A stretch of 64,000 nucleotides of DNA from assembly GCF_022012415.1 (NCBI RefSeq), contig NZ_JAKLTR010000001.1:186001-250000 (forward strand), read 5' to 3'. Below the pieces are notes generated by a model, which saw only the letters and a list, made by a program, of their open reading frames with translations, was not told where the DNA came from and did not search any database. The position numbers were made by a program, and so were the translations under genes. The stretch is from Terrimonas ginsenosidimutans. GTDB taxonomy: Bacteria; Bacteroidota; Bacteroidia; Chitinophagales; Chitinophagaceae. Below, one piece after another: positions 26,126 through 34,479 of the stretch. The number at the start of each line of letters is the position of its first letter. Positions within the stretch are counted from its first letter, which is position 1.

Positions 26126-26714
26126 CCGGCAGCAAGTGACGGCCTTATCCGCCAGCTCGATCGCGTTGGAACGATTGAATCGCGAAGTAGTGGAAGGCGT
26201 CCGGTTCAGGTTTATGGAGCGGAATTTTCTGAATAAGAAACAGTTTGCTGGTCAGCAGGAAACCGCGGAGGAATCAGGTCTTTCAATGACCAATGTCCTT
26301 TATGATTCCGGGGAGGAGTTGTTGGCGGATGTATTAGCTAAAGGAAACTACCGTCATCAACGGCAGTTACATTATCTATCGGAGAATCATCTTGGTCAGG
26401 TCTTGAAAATCCGCTTTGTTCTTTCTCCGTTTTCGTTCGTATTCCTCCTGGAAGGAAATGAACGATATCACCTTGTAATGGAAACGCTGGATACAGACGA
26501 AGCGACGTATTTATGGCACCTTCCGAAGAATACGATTGATCTCCGGTCAGCTATTCAGCGGATTGATCAGCAATTGACGCAGATCAGGAATGAGGGAAGG
26601 CAGCGATTTCTGGAAACGAATCCGGAGGATTTTAGTAGGGTGGTGCATGATTATTCAGATGAGAAGAAGGGGTTTGTGGTTTGGAAGGGGCTTTTGGAGG
26701 AGAGGTTGTATTGA
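26115..26714 (+). CDS. C-terminal part of the TOTE primase-helicase (third frame)
   Basis: 199 codons from a GTG overlapping the helicase stop by 11 bp. The frame is closed only by a TAA at 26109-26111. With one base restored near 26110 the helicase end VDVHIT would continue as VVIDRQQVTALSASSIALER. The body has no enzymatic motif that I recognise; it is charged and predicted to be mixed alpha/beta, ending GFVVWKGLLEERLY. It could be an independent small protein, but its position and the lack of its own initiation signal favour a third fragment of one ~990-residue protein. Confidence 0.6.
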   Translation: MVIDRQQVTALSASSIALERLNREVVEGVRFRFMERNFLNKKQFAGQQETAEESGLSMTNVLYDSGEELLADVLAKGNYRHQRQLHYLSENHLGQVLKIRFVLSPFSFVFLLEGNERYHLVMETLDTDEATYLWHLPKNTIDLRSAIQRIDQQLTQIRNEGRQRFLETNPEDFSRVVHDYSDEKKGFVVWKGLLEERLY

Positions 26715-26781
26715 GATTTTTCCCGTGAGTTCTCCAAAGCCAATCCCCACACCTATTATTACTTTACGAGCATTGACCCGC

Positions 26782-27297
26782 CTAGTTAAGCAGATATATC
26801 TTATCAAACATCTTCTCCATCTTCTTAAGCAGGTTTTCTTCTGGATTATCCCGGTTGATTAACACATAAGCACTATGCTTTGCTGATTCTCTATGCTCAA
26901 AAGCAACGGGAGAAACGACCTGTCTTACCACTTTCGAATACAACTTAAATCTCTTTGTATTCTCCTTTGCTTCTTCAGGAAGAGGAGAGCCGATAAATCC
27001 AAAGGACGCATACGGGTTCTTCTGATAAAGCTCTTTTATGATTTGACCAATTGTAGTTAAAACCCTGCTGCATTCATTTAAACGACTAAGCCTCGTAAAT
27101 CGATCTTCATGAATTTTTCTTTCCTGAAGACAAAATTTAATGATATAAGTAAAGTAATTATATTCTTCTGCGATAGCAATGTACCGTTTCCCGGTCTTCC
27201 CTCTGAAAGCGTAAGTATGTTCAATAACATTATACTCCCCTATAGGTTTAGGGCGAGAATGGTTAAGTTTTGTAAAAGGATATCCAGCATCAAACAT
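26782..27297 (-). CDS. Unknown soluble protein
   Basis: 171 residues, no recognised family. Contains TYAFRGKTGKRYIAIAEEYN near the N-terminus and a basic central stretch around RFKLYSKVVRQVVS. No signal peptide or membrane segment. It starts 6 bp after the stop of the upstream membrane-protein gene (27304-27834), so they are one operon. Genes of this size and type occur in Bacteroidota accessory regions. Confidence 0.5.
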   Translation of the reverse strand: MFDAGYPFTKLNHSRPKPIGEYNVIEHTYAFRGKTGKRYIAIAEEYNYFTYIIKFCLQERKIHEDRFTRLSRLNECSRVLTTIGQIIKELYQKNPYASFGFIGSPLPEEAKENTKRFKLYSKVVRQVVSPVAFEHRESAKHSAYVLINRDNPEENLLKKMEKMFDKIYLLN

Positions 27298-27303
27298 TTG
27301 AGA

Positions 27304-27834
27304 TTACATCCAATATTGATAAGCCTGATTTCTGTCCTTCCACAATTCTTTTTCTGAAACAAATTTGAAAAGATTAGACTCTCCTTTAAAGCGCTCTTCG
27401 TTTAGGACATCGAGCCTTTTCTTCAACCAGGAGTTATATGTAACAAGCGTAGATGTCATCTTTTGCATTTGTCCGAGCGTATACCTTATCGGCCATGGAG
27501 CACGCCTGGCATTGTAATTATGCACTTTTTTCAAAGACGGCATTAACGCATCCAGCTCGCCCAGTTGCTTTTTAAACGTTGAATAATCCTTATGAGTTTT
27601 AAACAAAGGCAGATCCTTCTTCATTTGTCTTTGGAATTTCTTTCTTTTTAACTTAAGTCTGTAGCCAAAGAACAATACAAGGGGTAAACCAAGGGACACA
27701 ACCAGAACGACCACCAGTAGTTTGCTTAGATTGCTGCGGACATCTTCATATAACCACTCAAGCCCGACTACCGTTTTAGCGTTATTCAGGCTTGATTTTA
27801 AAGAAGCATTATATGATTGGTCAACCGCGAGCAT
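27304..27834 (-). CDS. Single-pass membrane protein, unknown
   Basis: 176 residues with one strong membrane segment, LLVVVLVVSLGLPLVLFFGY (~39-58), followed at once by a very basic stretch (RLKLKRKKFQRQMKKD), so the C-terminal part is cytoplasmic. That part is helical. The short N-terminal portion would lie outside. First gene of a two-gene operon with the 171-residue protein. The arrangement of a small membrane protein plus a soluble partner is compatible with a defence or toxin module, but nothing proves this. Confidence 0.5.
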   Translation of the reverse strand: MLAVDQSYNASLKSSLNNAKTVVGLEWLYEDVRSNLSKLLVVVLVVSLGLPLVLFFGYRLKLKRKKFQRQMKKDLPLFKTHKDYSTFKKQLGELDALMPSLKKVHNYNARRAPWPIRYTLGQMQKMTSTLVTYNSWLKKRLDVLNEERFKGESNLFKFVSEKELWKDRNQAYQYWM

Positions 27835-28225
27835 GTCGATAAGATGTTTACTCTATAACGTAAATTTATTGTTTTAAGTTATTAAAAATGTGCCGTTTTT
27901 AAAGGGAGGGCAAAGGTATAGCTTTCGATAAAATGAAAGCATGCTGAAAATCAATTTATTACCCATACGACACTGTCAATAAGCTGCTATTTTCCCCGAT
28001 ACTATCAGGAAAAAACATAAAAATGCGTGGTAATAACCGCTTTTTAGCGAGAATTAGCGGTGAAAGGGTAGAAATCAACAGATCAGATGTGACGCTGGAA
28101 AGATTATATCTATTTTTATAACTGTCTTTCTGATACTTTAAAACACCAGGCATTCTACCAACGAACCCGGCAAGTCACAAGGCCGTGTCATAATATACTC
28201 TTGACTGTTCCGAACAAACTATCGA
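27835..28225. other. Intergenic, no gene seen
   Basis: A 391-bp stretch between divergently read genes. Possible frames in it have no recognisable content. It must contain the promoters of the leftward membrane-protein operon and of the rightward NADAR gene. Confidence 0.4.
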
Positions 28226-28849
28226 ATGAATTCAAACAGGACGTACCAGCTTGCAGACAGTGTGGTCTTTCAAAAGACCAAAGAAGAATTTGGAGGCCTC
28301 TCCAATATGGCTGCTGGCTATAGCCTGAATATCAACGATGTAATTATTCCGACCGCAGAACATTTATACCAGGCCTGCAGGTTTCCGCACAGTCCTGAAC
28401 TTCAACTGGCGATCATTTCTGAACCAAGCCCGATGACTGCGAAAAAACTGGGCCGTCAGAAAATCGAAATGACCAGGAAGGACTGGGACAAGATCCAATT
28501 CAAAGTAATGAAATGGGTGCTGGAAGTAAAGCTTTCTCAAAATTGGGAGAGCTTTGGAAAGCTTCTTAGAGAAACCGGCGATAAACATATTGTTGAGCTG
28601 GCTCCAAAGAACAAGATCTGGGGAGCGGCAAAGGATGGAAGTGTTTTGACGGGCACAAACGCACTTGGCCGTCTCCTGATGCAACTTCGTGAAACTTATG
28701 TGAAGCCTGATCATTACCAGGCTTGCGTCAATCCTTTAGAAATAGAAGATTTTCTTCTGTTGGGTAATCCGATTGGGATTGTTTGTAATGAAGAGTATGA
28801 ATCGGAAATTGAATGGAGTTTGAATAGAAGCATTCTTCCTACATCTTAA
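28226..28849 (+). CDS. NADAR-family protein (YbiA-like glycosidase fold)
   Basis: A 207-residue protein with the NADAR signatures: EFGGLSNMAAGY (~20-31), IPTAEHLYQACRFPHSPE (~42-59), WDKIQFKVMKWVLEVKLSQN (~91-110), and IVELAPKNKIWGA...GTNALGRLLMQLRE (~121-155). Family members cleave N-glycosidic bonds in riboflavin intermediates, and some remove ADP-ribose from guanine in DNA and counter DarT-type toxins. The C-terminal ~45 residues are outside the domain. It is followed 9 bp later by a small acidic protein, so the two are co-transcribed. Confidence 0.8.
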   Translation: MNSNRTYQLADSVVFQKTKEEFGGLSNMAAGYSLNINDVIIPTAEHLYQACRFPHSPELQLAIISEPSPMTAKKLGRQKIEMTRKDWDKIQFKVMKWVLEVKLSQNWESFGKLLRETGDKHIVELAPKNKIWGAAKDGSVLTGTNALGRLLMQLRETYVKPDHYQACVNPLEIEDFLLLGNPIGIVCNEEYESEIEWSLNRSILPTS

Positions 28850-28858
28850 TTTCTTTAT

Positions 28859-29191
28859 ATGTTGAGTAATTTACGTGCTATAGAGAATATGGCCGCCCTA
28901 GACGACAATTGGGATGAAGACGATGCAATTGCTCCGTGCTCAGAAGTTATTCAACTGGCAAAAGGGATAGTGCACTCTCTAAATGCTGCGGGGCAGGGGA
29001 TTTATAATGCAGTTCCTGGTCCAAATGGAGAGATCATGTTAGACCTGCGTTCTGGCAATAAGTCACTGGAGATTATCATTTATCCTGATAAGATGAAGTT
29101 TGTTAAATTCTCTCCATCGGAGCCGCCGGCTCAAGGCTATTTTACTCCGAGTCTTCTTTTTACAGATCTTATTGCATGGCTTAATGAATAA
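28859..29191 (+). CDS. Small acidic protein co-transcribed with NADAR
   Basis: 110 residues, starting 9 bp after the NADAR stop. The pattern ENMAALDDNWDEDDAIAPC...PGPNGEIMLDLRSGNKSLEI resembles a small family common in bacterial accessory genomes (Leu...NWD..dA...PGPdGEi.l.). Function unknown; the family often sits near toxins or phage genes. No membrane segment. Confidence 0.5.
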   Translation: MLSNLRAIENMAALDDNWDEDDAIAPCSEVIQLAKGIVHSLNAAGQGIYNAVPGPNGEIMLDLRSGNKSLEIIIYPDKMKFVKFSPSEPPAQGYFTPSLLFTDLIAWLNE

Positions 29192-29250
29192 TGAACCTAA
29201 TAGGGCAGAAACTATCATCAGATTAGCATTTGTATAGCCGCGGCTTTTTT

Positions 29251-29266
29251 CACCGATAAACGGCTA
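29251..29266 (+). repeat. 16-bp direct repeat, left copy (flanks the R-M module)
   Basis: CACCGATAAACGGCTA is repeated exactly at 33567-33582. The two copies bracket the three-gene restriction-modification module. A 16-mer match somewhere in a window of this size is not rare by chance, so only the position makes it interesting. Confidence 0.4.
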
Positions 29267-29318
29267 CTATATCAAATGAGGGGTACCTCGCGTTTAAAGT
29301 GGAATAAAGGCTAATGAA

Positions 29319-30452
29319 TTAACTATTGAGAATTCTATAGAAATCAAATCCTCCTCCCTTCTTCCACTTAAACTCCTTCGATATCCCTCCCTGCTCACCT
29401 TCCAATACCTTACTGAGTCTTTTTACAGCAAAATCAACGATCTTCTTGTCGTATTCTATACCGATAAATCGTCTCCCCATTTTAATTGCGGTAGATGCTG
29501 TGGAACCAGATCCGAGGTAACAATCCAGCACCAGATCGCCTTCATTGGATGCAATATTCAAAATTCTGCTTATCAGTCTTTCCGGTTTAGGGGTTTCGAA
29601 AACGCCTTCTTTTAAAAAAAGATCGAGGAAGTGCTTTTTTGCTTCATCATTTGTCCCCACGTCTTCTGCCATCCATAATGTTTGAGGTGTCAGACCTTTT
29701 TTTGCTCCGTTTAAAAATTTTTTAATCCTGGGAACACCGCTTCCATCCTTACCGAACCATATATTGTTACTCTCGATTTCTTTCCCCATCCGGGATTTAT
29801 TATACACCCAACAACGACCATTAGGAGGTTCATGCAGTAGTCCGCTCGGTGACTTGACAGTATAAAACTGACTTGCTGTGCCATGTCCGGCCTGCACATT
29901 TGCTGACACTGATTGCCAGGCTCCCCTTATATCATTATCCGGATTTTTATACCGACTTAATACTGTTTGTGTAAGTGGCAAAAGATTGCGGGAAGCCTTA
30001 AATAATTCGGGATCATTGGCATAAACCAGAATGTATTCATGATTATTTGAAAACGTGCTTCTGTTTTCTCTGGATGTTCGTTGCTGCCAGATAATGGTCG
30101 AAACATAATTTTCTCTGCCGAAGACTTTGTCAGCTGCAACTTTCAAATAAGGCATTTCATTGTCATCGATCGAGATCCAGATACTCCCATCTTCAGTCAT
30201 TAAGGGGTGCAGCTTTTTTAAAACTATTACGACTTCAGCAAGCCATTCTTCATGACTTTTATTATCATTGTAATGATAGTTATCCTTATTATTATAGGGG
30301 GGATCTATATAAATGCATTTTATTTTCTTCCTGTAATCTTTTGCTAAATGATCAAGTACAATTTTATTGTCACCATGAAATAGATAATTCCCGGAATCAC
30401 GTTCACCAAAAATTCGCTCGCCTGTGATCTTTTTGCCAGATATAACACCCAT
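29319..30452 (-). CDS. Beta-class N6-adenine (or N4-cytosine) DNA methyltransferase
   Basis: A 377-residue enzyme. Motif IV IYIDPPYNNKDNY (~48-60) precedes the SAM motif LVLDCYLGSGSTASTA (~318-333), the beta-class order typical of type III Mod and many type II enzymes. The middle, around 120-260, is the target recognition region. It is divergent from the second methyltransferase at 30540, with an 87-bp gap, and both sit with a PLD-type nuclease. The enzyme protects the host DNA, probably at an asymmetric site that requires two methyltransferases. Confidence 0.88.
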   Translation of the reverse strand: MGVISGKKITGERIFGERDSGNYLFHGDNKIVLDHLAKDYRKKIKCIYIDPPYNNKDNYHYNDNKSHEEWLAEVVIVLKKLHPLMTEDGSIWISIDDNEMPYLKVAADKVFGRENYVSTIIWQQRTSRENRSTFSNNHEYILVYANDPELFKASRNLLPLTQTVLSRYKNPDNDIRGAWQSVSANVQAGHGTASQFYTVKSPSGLLHEPPNGRCWVYNKSRMGKEIESNNIWFGKDGSGVPRIKKFLNGAKKGLTPQTLWMAEDVGTNDEAKKHFLDLFLKEGVFETPKPERLISRILNIASNEGDLVLDCYLGSGSTASTAIKMGRRFIGIEYDKKIVDFAVKRLSKVLEGEQGGISKEFKWKKGGGFDFYRILNS

Positions 30453-30539
30453 GATGATTATCTATTATTAAGTAAAATCAAAACTAACGAACCCTAAATA
30501 TTTTAGCATATATTTGCCAATCTAAAATTATCCACAGCT

Positions 30540-31895
30540 GTGCAAATTAGCATACTTCAAGACGAAATTCTAAGACAAGAAGTTTTTCGCCCTATTCACT
30601 ACCTGGGAAGTAAATATCGAATTTTAGATTTTATTGAAGAGACTGTTGATAAAATAGATGGTTCTAAAGGAAGAGTTTGCGATTTATTTGCAGGTTCCTG
30701 CTCTGTAGCATTTAAGCTGGCGCACAGTCGCCCGGTTATTGCTGCAGATGTTCAGGAATATTCGAGGGTTATTGGAAGCGCACTTCTGCTAGCCTCTCCC
30801 AAGCCTCCGGATAATATCGCGGCTGCCTTCCGATCTCTTGAAAGAATAAGCGAATTAAATCATGCCATAAAACCTTTGGTTGATTATGAAGAAAACTGCC
30901 TCAAACAGGCAGTAGAAAAAAATGTGCTTCCACTATGCGACCTCATTGAACACGGATCTGTTATTGCTTATCAACTTCAGGGCTCCAAAGCAAGTGACGA
31001 ACTCTCAACCCTTCTCTCTGATACAATCAAACGGCTTAAAAAAGCAAACCTTTTTGATGGTACTCAAGCGTTGGCTGTTAAATACTTTGGAGGTTTATAC
31101 TTTTCCTATCACCAAGCCTCACAGATTGATTCAATCCTCTATTATATTAGTGAAGTAGCAGATCAGCCCGTACAGAACTTGCTCCTCGCTTCGCTTCTGA
31201 GTACCGTAAGTGAAGCTGTGAATACTGTCGGTAAACAATTTGCTCAGCCCTTGAGGGCTTATAATTCTGATGGTCACCCGAAAAGCGGGGTTGCAAAGGC
31301 TGCGTTCAAAGACCGGACGAAAGATCTCTTCAGGGAGTTTGAAAAATGGGTTAGGCGTTACTCCGATGTTCCTTCATTTTCGCATTCAAATCTGGTTAGA
31401 AGGTCAGATTATATTGAGACCCTCGATCATTTGCCATCCGACACAAGTCTTATATATGCAGATCCACCATATACACGCGATCACTACAGTAGATTTTATC
31501 ATGTACTTGAAACCTTATGTCTAAGGGATAATCCGTCAGTTTCAAAAAATACCGCCAATGGAGTGACGCAAATAAGCAGGGGTATCTACCGTTCGGAAAG
31601 ACACCAGTCTCCTTTCTGCATTAAATCTCAAGCTCCTGTTGCTTTTGAAAACTTATTTAAGAAATCGCTTCAATCCGATTGCCAGTTGCTTGTATCTTAT
31701 TCTCCTTTTGATGAGTCTAAGAAATCCCATCCAAGGCTGTTAACACTGACTGACTTGCTGGCCCTTGCGAAAAAATATTACAGGAACGTTGAAATATTAT
31801 CTCCTGGAAAGTTCTCGCACAGTAAGCTCAATCACTCCGATAAACACCTACATTCTTCAGATGAAGCAGAAGTATTGATTGCATGTCTCTTATAA
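30540..31895 (+). CDS. D12-class DNA adenine methyltransferase
   Basis: A 451-residue enzyme with a GTG start. HYLGSKYRILDFIEE (~20-34) and RVCDLFAGSCSVAFKLA (~45-61) form the N-terminal SAM site, and SLIYADPPYTRDHYSRFYHV (~300-320) the catalytic DPPY motif. This motif order is that of the alpha class (Dam/D12). The long central insertion is the recognition domain. Its 3' end overlaps that of the convergent PLD nuclease by 6 bp, which keeps the module physically tight. Confidence 0.85.
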   Translation: MQISILQDEILRQEVFRPIHYLGSKYRILDFIEETVDKIDGSKGRVCDLFAGSCSVAFKLAHSRPVIAADVQEYSRVIGSALLLASPKPPDNIAAAFRSLERISELNHAIKPLVDYEENCLKQAVEKNVLPLCDLIEHGSVIAYQLQGSKASDELSTLLSDTIKRLKKANLFDGTQALAVKYFGGLYFSYHQASQIDSILYYISEVADQPVQNLLLASLLSTVSEAVNTVGKQFAQPLRAYNSDGHPKSGVAKAAFKDRTKDLFREFEKWVRRYSDVPSFSHSNLVRRSDYIETLDHLPSDTSLIYADPPYTRDHYSRFYHVLETLCLRDNPSVSKNTANGVTQISRGIYRSERHQSPFCIKSQAPVAFENLFKKSLQSDCQLLVSYSPFDESKKSHPRLLTLTDLLALAKKYYRNVEILSPGKFSHSKLNHSDKHLHSSDEAEVLIACLL

Positions 31896-33242
31896 GCTCC
31901 AGAGTTGCAATTGAGGTAACGCGACACTAAGCTCCGATGCAGAAAGACGTATCCTTTTATTCCGCGAAGAGCCGCCTGCAAATCTTGAAGCTAAAACTGC
32001 CATTATTGCACTGTACCCAGAATCCTGAGGCATGTATAACGTATACACAAACTGCCTTAACGCAACTTTGACAAAAATGCCAATTGGCTTTCCGTTGGAG
32101 GGATATGGCTTACCGGCAGCAGCACTAAGTTCAAACCGGTAGTTACTGCTTGCGACAGTAACCGCCTGGCTTGACTGAATGCCATCGAGTGATCCATCCT
32201 GGTGAATATATATCAAGTCTATAAAATAGTCGCTTGTTCCTACAGTAGCTCCGAAAAAATTCGTGAAATTATTGAGGTCGAAATTTGCCTGTTCCCATCT
32301 GCCAGGACCAGAAATCTCCGCGATCAAGACTTCTGAATCTGCGGATATACTCCAATTAGGTATGACGTGGACTGGCCAAAGGATACCGGGAGAACCAGCA
32401 TTATTATTCAGCTCCGCTGATTCTTCACCTGCAATATCTTCCGTTTCATCGGTCGGGAAAAGTTCTGGAGAACCGCCTGTTCTGGTGTTTGTAGGTCCTG
32501 ACTCAGGATTTGAAGACTTATCCTTTTTGCTCCTGACCGGTTTGAAATCGGACGGTGCTTTTTGCACTGGTATACTACTGAATATTTCATTTAAAACATC
32601 TTCACTGCCTTCCACATCCGAATTATCAATTTCGCCTTCACCTTCTTTCTCTTTTTCATAAACTTCCGATCTATTACTTTCAGAAGGAATTTTAAACGAC
32701 CGTTTTAGTTTATCTAGAAGCTCTTGCGTTAGTCGCTTCAGATTTGCATCAGAACCATCAAATAGCGATGAAAAATATTGCTTCATCGTCTGAACAAATT
32801 CAATACCCTGGGTATCACCTTTATCGAACTCAATAATAGTGGATGCCTCAATATTATGAATCAAGCCGGTTTGTGTGAGATTATTTGATCCAATAATTAC
32901 AAGATTTCTTTCATCACCTTCAAATAAATAGATTTTGGGATGAAAAATTATCCTTTGTGTAGTGTAATAGATATAGGTATCCACTTCCAGTGCCAGCAAC
33001 TCTTCCAACGCCTCCAGGGATGTAGCTTTCTGATCAATGCCGACAACTAGTTTGTATTCCTTTATATGGCCCTTGCTTTTGTGTATATGAGGAGCAAGAC
33101 CAGAAACACCACTTCGACTTGCAAATGCCACGAGGCAGGCAAATTTATAGTATGCAGGATCCTTTAACGCATTGATCAGAATCTGAGCCATTGAATCGGT
33201 CTGCTGTGTGTTATACCCCTGACCTAAAAAGCGAATTTTCAT
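31890..33242 (-). CDS. PLD-type restriction endonuclease (NgoFVII-like)
   Basis: A 450-residue protein. The N-terminal ~190 residues form a phospholipase D-fold nuclease. IIFHPKIYLFEGDERNLVII (~98-117) gives the HxK motif (His101, Lys103), and GSNNLTQTGL (~118-127) completes the site. The usual enzyme dimerises to form one active centre. A low-complexity acidic linker (~200-290) follows, and a C-terminal beta-rich part ~295-450 that probably recognises DNA. It is convergent with the D12 methyltransferase. With the two methyltransferases it forms one R-M system. Confidence 0.82.
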   Translation of the reverse strand: MKIRFLGQGYNTQQTDSMAQILINALKDPAYYKFACLVAFASRSGVSGLAPHIHKSKGHIKEYKLVVGIDQKATSLEALEELLALEVDTYIYYTTQRIIFHPKIYLFEGDERNLVIIGSNNLTQTGLIHNIEASTIIEFDKGDTQGIEFVQTMKQYFSSLFDGSDANLKRLTQELLDKLKRSFKIPSESNRSEVYEKEKEGEGEIDNSDVEGSEDVLNEIFSSIPVQKAPSDFKPVRSKKDKSSNPESGPTNTRTGGSPELFPTDETEDIAGEESAELNNNAGSPGILWPVHVIPNWSISADSEVLIAEISGPGRWEQANFDLNNFTNFFGATVGTSDYFIDLIYIHQDGSLDGIQSSQAVTVASSNYRFELSAAAGKPYPSNGKPIGIFVKVALRQFVYTLYMPQDSGYSAIMAVLASRFAGGSSRNKRIRLSASELSVALPQLQLWSL

Positions 33243-33579
33243 TTAAACGTATTTAAACACTAAAAGTGAAGTTAATAAATAAAGTTGGGGTGGATTCTTA
33301 CAGGAGCCAATAGCGTTGTCATCCTTGCCAGTTGATGATGTACTCCGAAAAGTTTCTTTTCAAGAATGCAGCGTCTCGGCAACTATTATATTGTATAAAG
33401 TAGACACGTTAAATTCATTCATTCTGGTACCTTCAATTTTTTTCTGTTCCTATCACATTATGTGCTGAAAATTTATTTATCCGGTAAGACCTAAGTATAG
33501 CAACTCGGAGTCTTCATAATAATTGACAGCAAATGGCTCTACACACGTACAAAGAATACAATGAACCACCGATAAACGG
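33243..33579. other. Intergenic, no gene seen
   Basis: A 337-bp AT-rich stretch between the PLD nuclease start and the XRE gene. It contains the right copy of the 16-bp repeat at its end and otherwise nothing recognisable. Confidence 0.4.
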
Positions 33580-33582
33580 CTA
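33567..33582 (+). repeat. 16-bp direct repeat, right copy
   Basis: Exact copy of the 29251-29266 sequence. It overlaps the stop of the XRE gene on the other strand. Confidence 0.4.
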
Positions 33583-33804
33583 TACTTTCTTAAATAAGTG
33601 ACTGTTCGACTCGATGAGGTCTCTAATATCTACTTTTAATAAGACAGAAATCTCAAAAAGAACTTCGAGGGGCGGCTGCTTTGTGTTAGATACCCATCTT
33701 GAAATCATACCCTCCGTATAGCCAATTTCTTCAGCTAGCCATCTATTAGTCTTATCTTTTTCTGCCAATACGACCTTCAGCCTATTAATCTTCCTTTCTG
33801 CCAT
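33580..33804 (-). CDS. XRE-family HTH regulator next to the second radC pair
   Basis: A 74-residue Cro/CI-type regulator. The HTH core is NRWLAEEIGYTEGMISRWVS (~21-40), followed by PPLEVLFEISVLLKVDIRDL. It is read away from the radC pair, as at 10.4 kb, although its sequence differs from the first regulator. It could alternatively be a controller for the upstream R-M module, but the palindrome between it and radC and the matching layout of the first cassette argue for the cassette. Confidence 0.75.
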   Translation of the reverse strand: MAERKINRLKVVLAEKDKTNRWLAEEIGYTEGMISRWVSNTKQPPLEVLFEISVLLKVDIRDLIESNSHLFKKV

Positions 33805-33849
33805 GTAAACTTTATTATTTGAAAGTTAAATACTTAGACGCTGGCTAAA

Positions 33850-33876
33850 AATATTTGCGTTAAAAACGCAAATATT
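33850..33876. promoter_or_regulatory. Perfect palindrome between XRE and radC
   Basis: AATATTTGCGTT (33850-33861) and AACGCAAATATT (33865-33876) form perfect 12-bp arms around AAA. It sits 46 bp upstream of the XRE start and 60 bp upstream of radC, a typical operator position for a divergent XRE regulator. Confidence 0.65.
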
Positions 33877-33935
33877 AATCTTAAAAATGACTAAATTGAT
33901 ATTCAAAAGCAATTCTAACCATAAAACCTATTCAT

Positions 33936-34409
33936 ATGCAAATCCGCCTCTCCCCCTCCCGCAACCTCCACATCCAAACCTCCTCCGACATCTTCCACCT
34001 CCTCCAACCCGCTTTCCTCCGTCAATCCAAACTCAATCGCGATCGCGAGCATCTCTGGCTCATGTGTCTAGATCACTCCCAAACCGTCCGCACCCTCGAA
34101 CTCCTCGGCCTCGGCACCCAGCAGACCGTCCTCATCGATGCCATGGAAGTGTTTCATCGCGCCTTGATAAGACGGGCGGCGTCGATCGTCGTCGCGCATA
34201 ACCATCCCGCCGGCAGCTTAAAGCCGTCCCGGTCCGATATCACCGCCACAGAAAAACTCGTGGATGCCAGTCACTTCCTGAACGTCAAACTGCTTGATCA
34301 CCTGATCATTTCTGAAACCGACTTCTACAGCTTTAAAGATGGCGGTGAATTCGAAAAAATGAACACAAGAAAATTCATCCTATTCAACAGTGTCCTGGCG
34401 ATGGAGTGA
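33936..34409 (+). CDS. RadC-like JAB/MPN+ domain protein (first of pair 2)
   Basis: 157 residues, nearly identical to the protein at 10734 (differences are scattered, for example in the first 15 residues). The metal motif AHNHPAGSLKPSRSD is intact. The start context (ATTCATATGCAAATCCG) is shared with the first copy. A first-type radC is always followed by a second-type one in this window, here after 70 bp. Recent duplication or shared import of the cassette is likely. Confidence 0.85.
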   Translation: MQIRLSPSRNLHIQTSSDIFHLLQPAFLRQSKLNRDREHLWLMCLDHSQTVRTLELLGLGTQQTVLIDAMEVFHRALIRRAASIVVAHNHPAGSLKPSRSDITATEKLVDASHFLNVKLLDHLIISETDFYSFKDGGEFEKMNTRKFILFNSVLAME

Positions 34410-34479
34410 TCCCGACGCATGGCTACGCCACACTATTCAATCAATGCCTGATCACCTGAACCACTTAAATAAGCTACCC

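Noticed and set aside
27959-28153. 64-codon minus-strand frame
   Set aside because: No domain, no neighbour support and it lies in the promoter region of the NADAR gene.
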